A stretch of 35,245 bases of DNA from JASHVB01 sp035486135 (GTDB taxonomy: Bacteria; Pseudomonadota; Alphaproteobacteria; Acetobacterales; Acetobacteraceae), in the NCBI GenBank assembly GCA_035486135.1, contig DATHNI010000226.1, forward strand, positions 1-35,245. The letters run 5' to 3'. A program made the translations under genes and the position numbers. The notes under the pieces were generated by a model. It worked only from the letters and a program-made list of their open reading frames with translations, was not told the origin of the DNA and searched no databases. Below, one piece after another: positions 1 through 7,735 of this stretch (positions are counted from its first letter, which is position 1; every line of letters begins with the position of its first letter).

Positions 1-1
1 G

Positions 2-175
2 GTCGAGATTGGCGTGCCGCAGCGACGGCAGCCGGTCCACATTCGGCTGGACCCCGAGGTGCTGCGTTGGTTCAAGGCGCATGGTCCCGGCTACCAGACC
101 CGTATCAATGCGGTGCTGAAGGCGTTCGTGCAGGCTCGGCAACGGGCGGAGCGCGCGATCTCGGCGCGGCGATAA
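2..175 (+). CDS. BrnA-like antitoxin, 3' part
   Basis: The window opens inside this gene, so only the last 57 residues are visible. They contain the stretch LDPEVLRWFKAHGPGYQTRI followed by NAVLKAFV, which is the typical C-terminal DNA-binding segment of BrnA-family type II antitoxins and related ribbon-helix-helix proteins (acidic LD-x-E-V-L, then GPGYQTRIN, then a helix). In the known family BrnA neutralises the RNase toxin BrnT and represses its own operon. The partner toxin gene would lie upstream, outside the window; nothing resembling BrnT lies downstream. The reading frame is open from base 2 to a TAA stop. Solitary BrnA-like proteins are also common, so a toxin partner cannot be assumed. 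Confidence 0.72.
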   Translation, partial: VEIGVPQRRQPVHIRLDPEVLRWFKAHGPGYQTRINAVLKAFVQARQRAERAISARR

Positions 176-575
176 GCCGGCCCTTCCCACCGCCGCAATC
201 GGGTCATATCGCGGTGAAGGTGATCAATCACCACGGGAACGAGGCGATGAAGGTGTTTCGGGATTCTTAACAAGGACTGGGGCCATGGTGGCACCGCAAG
301 CAAGATTCTAACACAGAGTTTCACAAAGTGCACACAGAGCTTCACAGAGAAAGGCGTATTGGCGCTTCGCGCCGGACACCACCACCCGCGATCCGCGGAT
401 GTACGAAGCATCAACCCAATTCTCTGCGGAACTCTGTGTGCACTTTGTGAGACTCTGTGTTAGAATCTTGCTTTCTGTGAAACTCGACTTGCCTTCTCAA
501 AACCCGTTCGGCTCCCACCGGAACCAGCCAGCCATGGTAACGCGCTGTTAACCACAGCTTGCCAAGCTGCCACCC
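176..575. other. Intergenic stretch with a long inverted repeat
   Basis: There is no convincing gene between the antitoxin stop and the GxxExxY start. Most of the stretch is the inverted repeat at 299-472. The short open frames here (67-270 on plus, 91-414 on minus) have no recognisable motif, overlap the antitoxin end or the repeat, and lack a clear ribosome binding site. I see no convincing promoter for the downstream gene. Confidence 0.6.
299..472. repeat. Long inverted repeat with phased CACAGAG motifs
   Basis: The left arm is 299-351 and the right arm 420-472. The arms are 53 bases each and match at 49 of 53 positions, around a 68-base loop. In the left arm the motif CACAGAG or CACAAAG begins at 312, 322, 333 and 343. 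In the right arm the complementary CTCTGTG/CTTTGTG/CTCTGCG begins at 422, 432, 443 and 453. The spacing is therefore 10, 11, 10 in both arms, close to one DNA helical turn. There is no T-run after either arm, so an intrinsic terminator is unlikely. The element ends about 100 bases before the GxxExxY gene. Confidence 0.9.
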
Positions 576-956
576 ATGGACGAGGACCTCAACGACCTCA
601 CACGCCGCATCATCGGCCTCGCGATGCGCGTCCACACGCGCCTCGGCCCCGGTCTGCTGGAGCAAACCTACAAGCGCTGCCTCTGTCACGAACTGGACCG
701 CGCCGGCATTCCCTTTCGCTCCGAAGCCGATGTGCCGCTGGACTACGACGGCACACGCCTGGACTGCGGCTATCGCGCCGATCTGATCGTTGCAGAACAG
801 GTGATCCTGGAACTGAAATCCGTCGAGCGCATCTCTCCGCTCCACCAAGCGCAACTGCTGACCTATTTGCGCCTGAGCGGCTGCAAGGTCGGGCTGCTGC
901 TCAACTTCAATTCGCTTGCTCTCAAGGATGCAATACGCCGCCGTATTCTCTGACCC
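576..956 (+). CDS. GxxExxY-family protein with PD-(D/E)xK-like core
   Basis: This 125-residue protein carries the family signature G26-L-L-E29-Q-T-Y32, after which the family is named. Further on it has D69 and the strand ILELK with E79 and K81. The D-x(9)-E-x-K arrangement between hydrophobic strands is what PD-(D/E)xK nuclease folds show. The cellular role of the family is not established, so nuclease activity is inference. The start is the ATG in the context CACCCATGGACGAG. No strong Shine-Dalgarno is seen, which suggests weak translation or a leaderless or unusual start. The stop codon TGA occupies 954-956. The gene stands alone on this strand between a phased inverted repeat and the ffh promoter, a setting that resembles a small mobile or selfish unit. 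Confidence 0.8.
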
Positions 957-1059
957 CCCGCCGCTGCGGGCGTTGCTCATGACGGCGGTCAGAGACAACC
1001 CCATCCTGAACGGCCCGATCACCGCACTGCCCTAAGCCTGCCAGTTGCCGGCGGCATGT

Positions 1060-1089
1060 TTGACATCCGCCCCCTCCCCCGACCATAAC
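1060..1089 (+). promoter_or_regulatory. Candidate sigma-70-type promoter for the ffh operon
   Basis: A perfect -35 hexamer TTGACA at 1060-1065 is followed after 18 bases by CATAAC at 1084-1089 as a possible -10. It lies about 120 bases before the ffh start in a 254-base gap without genes. The -10 match is moderate, so the call rests mainly on the -35 and the position. The rest of the gap (957-1210) holds GC-rich sequence with no other clear signal. Confidence 0.4.
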
Positions 1090-1210
1090 CCGCCGCATCC
1101 GGGTCAATCCAACCGCCCGGTCCCCGCCTGACGCGGGGGCTCCGCCGCTCCGCGAGGGTTCGCGCAGCGGCGTTTTCGCCGTTCTGGACTGCCGCCCGAG
1201 GGTACGCGTG

Positions 1211-2599
<1,389 letters not shown>

Positions 2600-2606
2600 C
2601 CCTTTG

Positions 2607-2641
2607 CGTCATGGCCGGGCTTGGCCCGGCCACCCACGACT
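2607..2641. repeat. Small palindrome between ffh and rpsP
   Basis: GGCCGGGC at 2613-2620 pairs with GCCCGGCC at 2624-2631 across a three-base loop, inside the string GTCATGGCCGGGC...CACCCACGAC. The same core (GTCATGG-CGGGC...CATCCACGAC) recurs at 5231-5316 and 22934-23011, so this is a short member of a dispersed palindrome family. In the transcript it would form a strong hairpin just before rpsP. There is no T-run, so mRNA stabilisation or processing is likelier than termination. Confidence 0.75.
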
Positions 2642-2678
2642 TAGCAACCGCACACGATACCGAAGGAGATACCGATCG

Positions 2679-3014
2679 ATGGGACTGAAGATTCGCCTCG
2701 CCCGCGCGGGCGCCAAGAAGCGGCCGTACTACCACATTGTGGTCGCCGACAGCCGCAGCCCGCGTGACGGCCGCTTCATCGAGAAGCTGGGCAGCTACAA
2801 CCCGATGCTGCCGGCAGAGCACGCCGACCGCGTGCGGCTGGTCGATGAGCGCATCCAGCATTGGATGAGCCACGGCGCGCTGCCGACCGATCGGGTGGCG
2901 AAGTTCCTCGGCCGCGCCGGGCTGGCACCGATGCCGGCGATCCGTGAGCAACCGATCAAGTCGGCGCCGGGCAAGAAGGCGCAGGAGCGCGCCAAGGCCG
3001 CCGCGCCGGCGTGA
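2679..3014 (+). CDS. rpsP: 30S ribosomal protein S16
   Basis: S16 is a primary assembly protein of the 30S subunit. The 111-residue product has the family core: GLKIRLARAGAKKRPYYHIV at the N-terminus, then DSRSPRDGRFIEKLGSYNP, then the helix around RVRLVDERIQHWMSHGALPT. The C-terminal tail is rich in Lys and Ala (GKKAQERAKAAAPA), as in many alphaproteobacteria. The ATG at 2679 is chosen because it gives the conserved N-terminus and is preceded by a good AAGGAGA at 2663-2669. The open frame extends further upstream, but that part falls in the palindrome. It lies 79 bases after ffh and 7 bases before rimM. Confidence 0.98.
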   Translation: MGLKIRLARAGAKKRPYYHIVVADSRSPRDGRFIEKLGSYNPMLPAEHADRVRLVDERIQHWMSHGALPTDRVAKFLGRAGLAPMPAIREQPIKSAPGKKAQERAKAAAPA

Positions 3015-3021
3015 TCGCATC

Positions 3022-3729
3022 GTGTCGCAGCACCGCATCCTGTTGGGCGTGATCGGCCGGCCGCACGGCGTGCGCGGCCTGGTGCGGGTGACCAGCCACA
3101 CCGCCGATCCCGCCGGCCTGACTGCCTACGGCCCCCTGTCGGACGACAAGGGCCGCCGCTTCGTGCTGCGCTGGCGCGGCGACGGCGTGGCCGAGGTCGA
3201 GGAACTGACGGCGGGCATGCCGGTCAAGGTCACCGACCGGACGGCGGCGGAGAAGCTGACCAACACGCGGTTGTACATCGATCGCGCGCAACTGCCGGAG
3301 CCGGAGGCAGAGGAGTTCTACCTCGCCGACCTAATCGGGCTGACGGTGTTGGATGCGGACGCCAATGGCGCGGTGCTGGGCCAGGTTGTCACGGTGCACG
3401 ACTACGGCGCCGGGGCCAGCCTGGAGATCGCGCGGGGCAGCGCCGCGCCCGTGCTGGTGCCGTTCACCCGGGCCTGTGTGCCCGAGGTGGATCTGGCAGG
3501 AGGCAGGCTGCTCGTTCACCGCGCCCACGAAGTGGGAGAGGTATGCCCCCGGGCGCTTGACCCGGAGATCGAGACGCGAAGCGTCGAGGGTGAGGGTGAT
3601 CGGGCCGGCACACTGCAAAGCGATAGAGCGTGCCGACCCGATCACACTCACCCTCGCCGCTCACGCGTCTCGACCCCCGGGTCAAGCGCCCGGGGGCATG
3701 CCTCTCCCGCTCCCGCGGGAGAGGTTTAG
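3022..3729 (+). CDS. rimM: Ribosome maturation factor RimM with repeat-derived tail
   Basis: RimM binds S19 and helps mature the 3' domain of the 30S subunit. Residues 1-170 are a standard RimM. The N-terminal beta-barrel shows LLGVIGRPHGVRGLVRV, and the PRC-barrel has EEFYLADLIGLTVLD and LVPFTRACVPEVDL. The GTG at 3022 is chosen because it gives the family's short leader before the first strand. From about residue 171 the frame enters an inverted repeat (3532-3710), which encodes roughly 65 extra residues rich in Arg, Pro, Asp and Gly before a TAG at 3727. This tail has no family counterpart that I recognise and looks like a palindromic element captured by the reading frame. The stop lies 5 bases before trmD. 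Confidence 0.95.
   Translation: MSQHRILLGVIGRPHGVRGLVRVTSHTADPAGLTAYGPLSDDKGRRFVLRWRGDGVAEVEELTAGMPVKVTDRTAAEKLTNTRLYIDRAQLPEPEAEEFYLADLIGLTVLDADANGAVLGQVVTVHDYGAGASLEIARGSAAPVLVPFTRACVPEVDLAGGRLLVHRAHEVGEVCPRALDPEIETRSVEGEGDRAGTLQSDRACRPDHTHPRRSRVSTPGSSARGHASPAPAGEV
3532..3724. repeat. Large palindromic repeat inside the 3' end of rimM
   Basis: The left arm 3532-3611 and right arm 3630-3710 are inverted copies of about 80 bases with a one-base indel and a few mismatches, separated by an 18-base loop. Shared blocks include CCCCCGGGCGCTTGACCCGG, TCGAGACGCG and GGTGATCGGG. The right end carries a second small palindrome, CCTCTCCCGC at 3701-3710 and GCGGGAGAGG at 3715-3724. Pieces of the same family recur at 14278-14331 and 31813-31862. 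The string GGGAGAGGT occurs at both ends (3534-3542 and 3717-3725), but it is also part of the repeat itself, so it cannot be taken as a target duplication. Confidence 0.92.
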
Positions 3730-3734
3730 TTAGA

Positions 3735-4460
3735 ATGACCTGGCGCGCCTCCGTGCTGACCTTGTTCCCCGAGATGTTCCCGGGCCCCCTCGCCGGCGCG
3801 CTTGCCGGCCGGGCTTTGTCCCGCGGCATCTGGTCGCTCGCCCCGGTCAACATCCGCGACTTCGCCACCGGCCGGCACCGCTCGGTGGACGACACCCCGT
3901 TGGGCGGCGGCCCCGGCATGGTGATGCGGCCCGACGTGGTTGCCGCCGCCCTGAGCTCCGTTGCCGACGATCGCCCGCGCGTATTCCTGACGCCTCGCGG
4001 CCGCCCGTTCACCCAGGCCGACGCGCAGCGCTACGCCGCCGCGCCCGGCCTCATCCTGCTGTGCGGCCGCTACGAGGGCGTGGACCAGCGCGTCATCGAC
4101 GCGCACGCCATGGAGGAAGTCTCGATCGGCGACTACGTGCTGTCCGGCGGCGAACTCCCCGCCCTGGTGGTGCTGGACGCCGCCGTCCGCCTGCTGCCCG
4201 GCGTGATGGGCGCGGCCGACAGCGCCACCGAGGAAAGCTTTTCCTCCCATCTGCTGGAATACCCCCACTACACCCGCCCCGCCGAGTGGCAGGGCCGCCG
4301 CGTGCCGGACGTGCTGCTGTCCGGCCACCATCAGGCGGTCGCTTCCTGGCGCCAGGCGGAAGCCGAATGCGTCACCCGCGAGCGCCGCCCCGACCTGTGG
4401 GCGGCCTATCGCGCCTCCAACTGCCCCGCGCCGGTTGCCAGCCCGGCCACGGCGCCCTAA
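3735..4460 (+). CDS. trmD: tRNA (guanine-N1-)-methyltransferase TrmD
   Basis: TrmD methylates G37 of tRNAs that have G at position 36, using S-adenosylmethionine, and prevents +1 frameshifting. The 241-residue protein starts WRASVLTLFPEMFPG and shows the family hallmarks: DFATGRHRSVDDTPLGGGPG, the SPOUT trefoil-knot segments LLCGRYEGVDQRV and EEVSIGDYVLSGGELPALV, then ESFSSHLLEYPHYTRP and VPDVLLSGHH. The ATG at 3735 gives the conserved N-terminus. It sits directly after the rimM stop, and the end of the rimM palindrome (GCGGGAGAGG) may act as its Shine-Dalgarno region. Upstream in-frame codons lie in the repeat and are discarded. Length matches the family. Confidence 0.97.
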   Translation: MTWRASVLTLFPEMFPGPLAGALAGRALSRGIWSLAPVNIRDFATGRHRSVDDTPLGGGPGMVMRPDVVAAALSSVADDRPRVFLTPRGRPFTQADAQRYAAAPGLILLCGRYEGVDQRVIDAHAMEEVSIGDYVLSGGELPALVVLDAAVRLLPGVMGAADSATEESFSSHLLEYPHYTRPAEWQGRRVPDVLLSGHHQAVASWRQAEAECVTRERRPDLWAAYRASNCPAPVASPATAP

Positions 4461-4485
4461 GCAAAGCCCGAGAAGGACCACACCG

Positions 4486-4902
4486 ATGAACATCGTTCAG
4501 CAATTCGAAGCCGGCGAGATCGCCCGCCTCAGCCAAGGCCACGCCGTCCCCGAGTTCCAGGCGGGCGATACGGTTCGTGTGGCGGTGAAGGTGGTGGAAG
4601 GCGAGCGCACTCGCACCCAGGCGTTCGAAGGCGTCTGCATCGCCCGGTCGAACAAGGGGCTGAACAGCAACTTCACCGTGCGCAAGATCAGCTACGGCGA
4701 GGGCGTGGAGCGTGTATTCCCGCTGTATTCGCCGCTGATCGCCGAGATCGCGGTGGTGCGCCGCGGCGACGTCCGCCGTGCCAAGCTGTATTACCTGCGT
4801 GGCCGCTCCGGCAAGTCGGCCCGCATCGCCGAGCGCGCCCGCGCCGTCCCCGGCGCAACCGCCGCCGAGGTCCCGGGCACCGAGCCTGCCGCCGCAGAGT
4901 AG
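4486..4902 (+). CDS. rplS: 50S ribosomal protein L19
   Basis: L19 lies at the 30S-50S interface. The 138-residue product shows the standard sequence: IPEF-like GHAVPEFQAGDTVRVAVKV, GERTRTQAFEGVCIAR, NFTVRKISYGEGVERVFPLY and RRGDVRRAKLYYLRGRSGKSARI. A tail of about 25 residues rich in Ala, Glu and Pro follows. The ATG at 4486 is supported by AGAAGGA at 4471-4477. It is the last gene of the operon, 25 bases after trmD. Just past the stop, a frame shifted by one base (4922-4981) continues with more Ala/Glu-rich sequence. This may be a remnant of a longer tail lost by a frameshift. Confidence 0.97.
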   Translation: MNIVQQFEAGEIARLSQGHAVPEFQAGDTVRVAVKVVEGERTRTQAFEGVCIARSNKGLNSNFTVRKISYGEGVERVFPLYSPLIAEIAVVRRGDVRRAKLYYLRGRSGKSARIAERARAVPGATAAEVPGTEPAAAE

Positions 4903-5368
4903 CCTGCGGCCGCCCCCGAGCGCCGATCCCGCCGCGGAGCAGGCTGCAGAAGCCCCGAGCGCCAAGGCCGCCGAGGGCAGAAGCCAAGTTGGCGGCGGGG
5001 GAGAAGTGCGCTCGCGGCCGGGTCTCAACCCGGGGTGAAGGGCGACGTCATGCAGCTACGCCGGCCACCCCGCTCCGACGACGGTGATGAGCGACCTGCG
5101 GCGTGAGAGGTTTGCCGCTCACTTCCGATCATGCCTTTTCCCGGAATTGCGCCCTCCGCTTGAGATTGTCGGGCTTCGTGTGCATTCATACCAGCGCACG
5201 AAACGTCTGACTCATCGGCGCGCCCTTCCCGTCATGGCGGGCGAAGGCCCGCCATCCACGACTATGCGGCACGCGGCAGGAAAAAAGTCGTGGATGCCGA
5301 CCTGCGTCGGCATGACGGTCAGGCTGTCGTCCGAGTGTCAATGCTAACGCGGGCTAGTATCAGTGCGC
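4903..5368. other. Intergenic stretch between rplS and hicA
   Basis: No gene is supported. It holds the Ala/Glu-coding remnant at 4922-4981, a small hairpin CCGGGT/ACCCGG at 5018-5033 without a T-run, and the inverted repeat at 5231-5316. The open frame at 5084-5347 encodes the typical repeat-derived peptide SWMPTCVGMT and is not taken as a gene. No clear promoter for hicAB was found. Confidence 0.6.
5231..5316. repeat. Inverted repeat of the GTCATGG...CCACGACT family
   Basis: The left half 5231-5263 (GTCATGGCGGGC, then GGCCCGCCATCCACGACT) is mirrored by 5286-5316 (AGTCGTGGATGCCGAC, then GTCGGCATGAC). Each half also folds on itself (GGCGGGC/GCCCGCC and GCCGAC/GTCGGC). The halves are 33 and 31 bases. 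This two-hairpin design is typical of REP/RPE-like intergenic palindromes in alphaproteobacteria. It lies about 50 bases before hicA. Confidence 0.85.
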
Positions 5369-5566
5369 ATGAAGGTGCGCGACGTGATCCGGGCCCAGAA
5401 AGCGGCTGGATGGCGCGAGGCACGATCGAAGGGATCGCACCGGCATTTCCGCCATCCAACAAAGCCAGGGCCCGTCACCGTTGCGGTGCCCGGCGGCAGC
5501 GGCCTCAAGCGGCAGGATATCGCGTCGATCGAGCGCCAAGCTGGCCTGAAACTTCGGAAGGAGTGA
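5369..5566 (+). CDS. hicA: HicA-family mRNA interferase toxin
   Basis: HicA toxins cleave mRNA independently of the ribosome and are held inactive by HicB. The 65-residue protein has the double-stranded-RNA-binding-like fold signature: MKVRDVIRAQKAAGW, then KGSHRHFRHP containing the catalytic His of the G-S-H motif, then VTVAVPGG and the C-terminal helix IASIERQAGL. The ATG at 5369 is preferred over a GTG at 5363 because family members begin M-K-x-x-(D/E)-(V/L). No strong ribosome binding site is visible, as is common for the first gene of such pairs. The toxin comes first and hicB follows after 7 bases. Confidence 0.9.
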   Translation: MKVRDVIRAQKAAGWREARSKGSHRHFRHPTKPGPVTVAVPGGSGLKRQDIASIERQAGLKLRKE

Positions 5567-5573
5567 TTCCATA

Positions 5574-5999
5574 GTGCTCCGCTACTACCCGGCGCTGATG
5601 GTGCAGGATGAAGGCGATGGCCCTGACGCGGGGTATGGGGTTGTGTTTCCGGATTTGCCGGGTTGCACCAGCTCCGGTGATACCGTGCAGGAAGCGGCGA
5701 CGAACGCGGCTGAAGCGCTGGCCGGGCACGTCGACGTCACTCTGGACGCCGGTGAGGATATTCCGCCGCCGTCGTCCCTCGACGCACCGTTGCCCGACTG
5801 GCTACAGACCGCGCCGGGAAAGATCGCGGCTCACGTCCTGGTGCCGGTGGAGATGCCTGGCCGGTCCGTTCGGACCAATATCACCCTGGACGAAGGGCTG
5901 CTGGCGCGCCTGGACGCCGCTGCGACGGCGGAAGGCATGTCACGCTCGGGATTCATCGCCCAGGCCGTGCGGGATCGGCTGCGGGTGCCAGCAGCATAG
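5574..5999 (+). CDS. hicB: HicB-family antitoxin
   Basis: HicB binds HicA and represses the operon. The 141 residues have two parts. The N-terminal partial RNase-H-like domain shows YYPALMVQDEG and YGVVFPDLPGCTSSGDT with AATNAAEAL. The C-terminal part is a ribbon-helix-helix DNA-binding segment, VRTNITLDEGLLARLDAAA, then GMSRSGFIAQAVRDRL. The GTG at 5574 is used as start because it begins the first strand and is preceded by GGAAGGAG at 5556-5563, which lies within the last codons of hicA. The two genes are therefore translationally linked. Length is normal for the long HicB type. Confidence 0.92.
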   Translation: MLRYYPALMVQDEGDGPDAGYGVVFPDLPGCTSSGDTVQEAATNAAEALAGHVDVTLDAGEDIPPPSSLDAPLPDWLQTAPGKIAAHVLVPVEMPGRSVRTNITLDEGLLARLDAAATAEGMSRSGFIAQAVRDRLRVPAA

Positions 6000-6310
6000 G
6001 CGTGCTTCGCTTCCGAAACCGGTTCCCGGAAGCAACAGGCGTCCAACGCCACCAACTCGCGGGCCTGACGATCGGCCGCGCCACTGAACGATGCAGTAGT
6101 CGGTGCCGGGCAGCGAAATGCTGGGCGCCTCATTCTGTCTTCTCCAACAACCTCCCCACTCTCTTGGCGACGAACCTCTTGGGGGCTGCGCCGCCAGCCG
6201 GCTTGATCCAGGTCAAGGACAACAACGGCTGTTGAGGATACGAAACCCCATTCGGTTGCAGCACCGCCGCGCCCGGCGGATGCGCGCGATGATGAACCGG
6301 AGAGGGAACC
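6000..6310. other. Regulatory region upstream of the sugar locus
   Basis: This gap of 311 bases between hicB and the binding-protein gene holds no supported gene. Base composition in 6130-6240 is less GC-rich than its surroundings. The only clear element is the FNR/CRP-like dyad at 6203-6216. A good Shine-Dalgarno, GAGAGGGA, ends the stretch. Confidence 0.55.
6203..6216 (+). promoter_or_regulatory. FNR/CRP-like binding site
   Basis: TTGAT-CCAG-GTCAA matches the TTGAT-N4-ATCAA consensus of FNR/FixK-type regulators at nine of ten half-site positions. It is centred about 100 bases before the binding-protein ATG. Such sites control oxygen- or redox-dependent genes in alphaproteobacteria. Its role here is inferred from sequence and position only. 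Confidence 0.45.
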
Positions 6311-7609
6311 ATGCCACAAGTTCAAAGCGCAGCAGTCTCCATGCTGGCCGTCCTTGCAGCGCTGTACATGCTACCCGCCGTCGCCGCCGAGCCTCCTGTC
6401 AACCCGGCCGAAAAGACCACCATCGAGATCTGGTGGCACGAGTACGGCCCCTTCACCGCCTATGTGAAGCAGGAGATCGCCGCGTATCAGAACCTGCATC
6501 CCAACGTGACGATCGATGCCACCGTCACATCATCGGCCGACATCAACCAGAAGATCAGCGTCGCCCTTGCCACCGGCACGGGTCCCGACATCATGGACAA
6601 CGACGCGTCGTTCTACTCGCTGTACTACAGCAAGGGCGTGCTGGAGCCATTGAACCTCGCGGTGTTCGGCGCCGAGACCTACGCGGATGTCATCGCGCGA
6701 TACACCCCGGGCGGTCTCTCGGCCGCCACCTTCGACGGGAAGGTCTATGCCCTGCCCTATCAGGGCAACTCAATGAGCCTTTTCATCAACAACAAGGAGT
6801 TTCGCGCCGCCGGACTGGATCCGAAAAAGGACGCGCCGAAAACCTGGCAGGACGTGATCGCCCTGGGGCCCAAGCTGAAGATCGTCCAGGGCACGCGCAC
6901 CGTGCAGAAGGCGTTCGATTTCCCGTATCACAGCAACCGCTGGGAGGTGCAGGACTTCCAGCCACTGACTGAGCAATTCGGCGGCAAGCTGTTGAGCGAC
7001 GACGGCAAGACAGCCTATCTCAACAGCCCGGCGGCGGTGCAGGCGCTGACGTTGTGGCGTGACGTCACCAAGGCGGGCGGCGATCCGCGCACGACGATGA
7101 ACACGCCCAGCAACCCGAACCAGGATTTCGTCGACGGCCGCACGGCGATGTATATCACCGGCCCGTGGGCGACGCCGCAGGTCCGGCAATCACCCATCGG
7201 CGACGATTTCACCGTGGTGTCGCTGCCGCAGGTCGATCCGGCGCATCCGCACACCCTGGTCTATGGCTGGATGTGGGGCGTGAATAACGCCAAGCCCGCG
7301 GCAGAGAAGGCCGTCGCGTGGGACTTCGTCCGGTTCATGCTTGCGAAGCCGGATGAGTGGCTGGGCAAGGTCGGTTTCGTGCAGCCCGTCAAAGGCGTTG
7401 ACCAGAGCGATGTCGCGAAGAACTTCCCGTACTTCGCGGTCCACATGCAGGATGTCTCGACCGGGTCCTGGTATCTGCGCTCCGAATACACCAACGAGAT
7501 CACCCAGGCGCTCGGACGCGCGATCGAACGGGTGGTGTACGACGGCGCAGATCCGAAGGCGTCGCTCGACCAGGCGCAGGCGGAGGCGGAACGAGTTCTC
7601 AACAAGTGA
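6311..7609 (+). CDS. ABC transporter sugar-binding protein
   Basis: This is a periplasmic solute-binding protein of the carbohydrate (CUT1, family 1) type, 432 residues. An N-terminal signal peptide of about 26 residues ends at AVAA before EPP. The mature part begins with a strand typical of the family (TTIEIWWHEYG) and continues with AYQNLHPNVTI, ALATGTGPDIM, GKVYALPYQGNSMSLFIN, FVDGRTAMYITGPWA and an AAEKAVAWDFVRFML segment, all usual landmarks. The start ATG follows GAGAGGGA by five bases. It heads a locus with two permeases, two dehydrogenases, a lactonase and the ATPase. The substrate is probably a sugar or polyol but cannot be read from the sequence. Confidence 0.93.
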   Translation: MPQVQSAAVSMLAVLAALYMLPAVAAEPPVNPAEKTTIEIWWHEYGPFTAYVKQEIAAYQNLHPNVTIDATVTSSADINQKISVALATGTGPDIMDNDASFYSLYYSKGVLEPLNLAVFGAETYADVIARYTPGGLSAATFDGKVYALPYQGNSMSLFINNKEFRAAGLDPKKDAPKTWQDVIALGPKLKIVQGTRTVQKAFDFPYHSNRWEVQDFQPLTEQFGGKLLSDDGKTAYLNSPAAVQALTLWRDVTKAGGDPRTTMNTPSNPNQDFVDGRTAMYITGPWATPQVRQSPIGDDFTVVSLPQVDPAHPHTLVYGWMWGVNNAKPAAEKAVAWDFVRFMLAKPDEWLGKVGFVQPVKGVDQSDVAKNFPYFAVHMQDVSTGSWYLRSEYTNEITQALGRAIERVVYDGADPKASLDQAQAEAERVLNK

Positions 7610-7620
7610 CGGAACTGGAC

Positions 7621-7650
7621 GGGGGCATGGGCTCGGACGCCCTGGCCCCC
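7621..7650 (+). promoter_or_regulatory. Stem-loop between binding-protein and permease genes
   Basis: GGGGGCATGGGC at 7621-7632 pairs with GCCCTGGCCCCC at 7639-7650, with two imperfect positions and a six-base loop. It begins 11 bases after the binding-protein stop. Such hairpins commonly protect the upstream message so that the binding protein is made in excess over the permeases. There is no T-run, so it would not be a full terminator. Confidence 0.5.
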
Positions 7651-7735
7651 GCCGCGTCACGCGGGGCGACCGCACCGGCCACGACCCGCCCTCCGCATGA
7701 CGACGCCCGTATGACGTAACCCGCAGGAGCGCCTC

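Noticed and set aside
299..472. CRISPR-like array from the regular CACAGAG motifs
   Set aside because: Units are 7 bases at 10-11 base spacing with no spacers of 30 bases or more and no cas genes; it is an inverted repeat with phased motifs.
957..1210. 4.5S RNA or tRNA gene near ffh
   Set aside because: I searched for the GGAAGG-type SRP RNA core and for tRNA cloverleaf patterns here and found none; no tRNA or rRNA gene was seen elsewhere either.
3534..3725. GGGAGAGGT at both ends of the rimM repeat as target-site duplication
   Set aside because: The same string belongs to the repeat's own small hairpin and recurs at 14323-14332, so it is not evidence for insertion.
5084..5347. Possible gene between rplS and hicA
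   Set aside because: The predicted peptide contains SWMPTCVGMT, the usual translation of dispersed palindromes, and has no family features.
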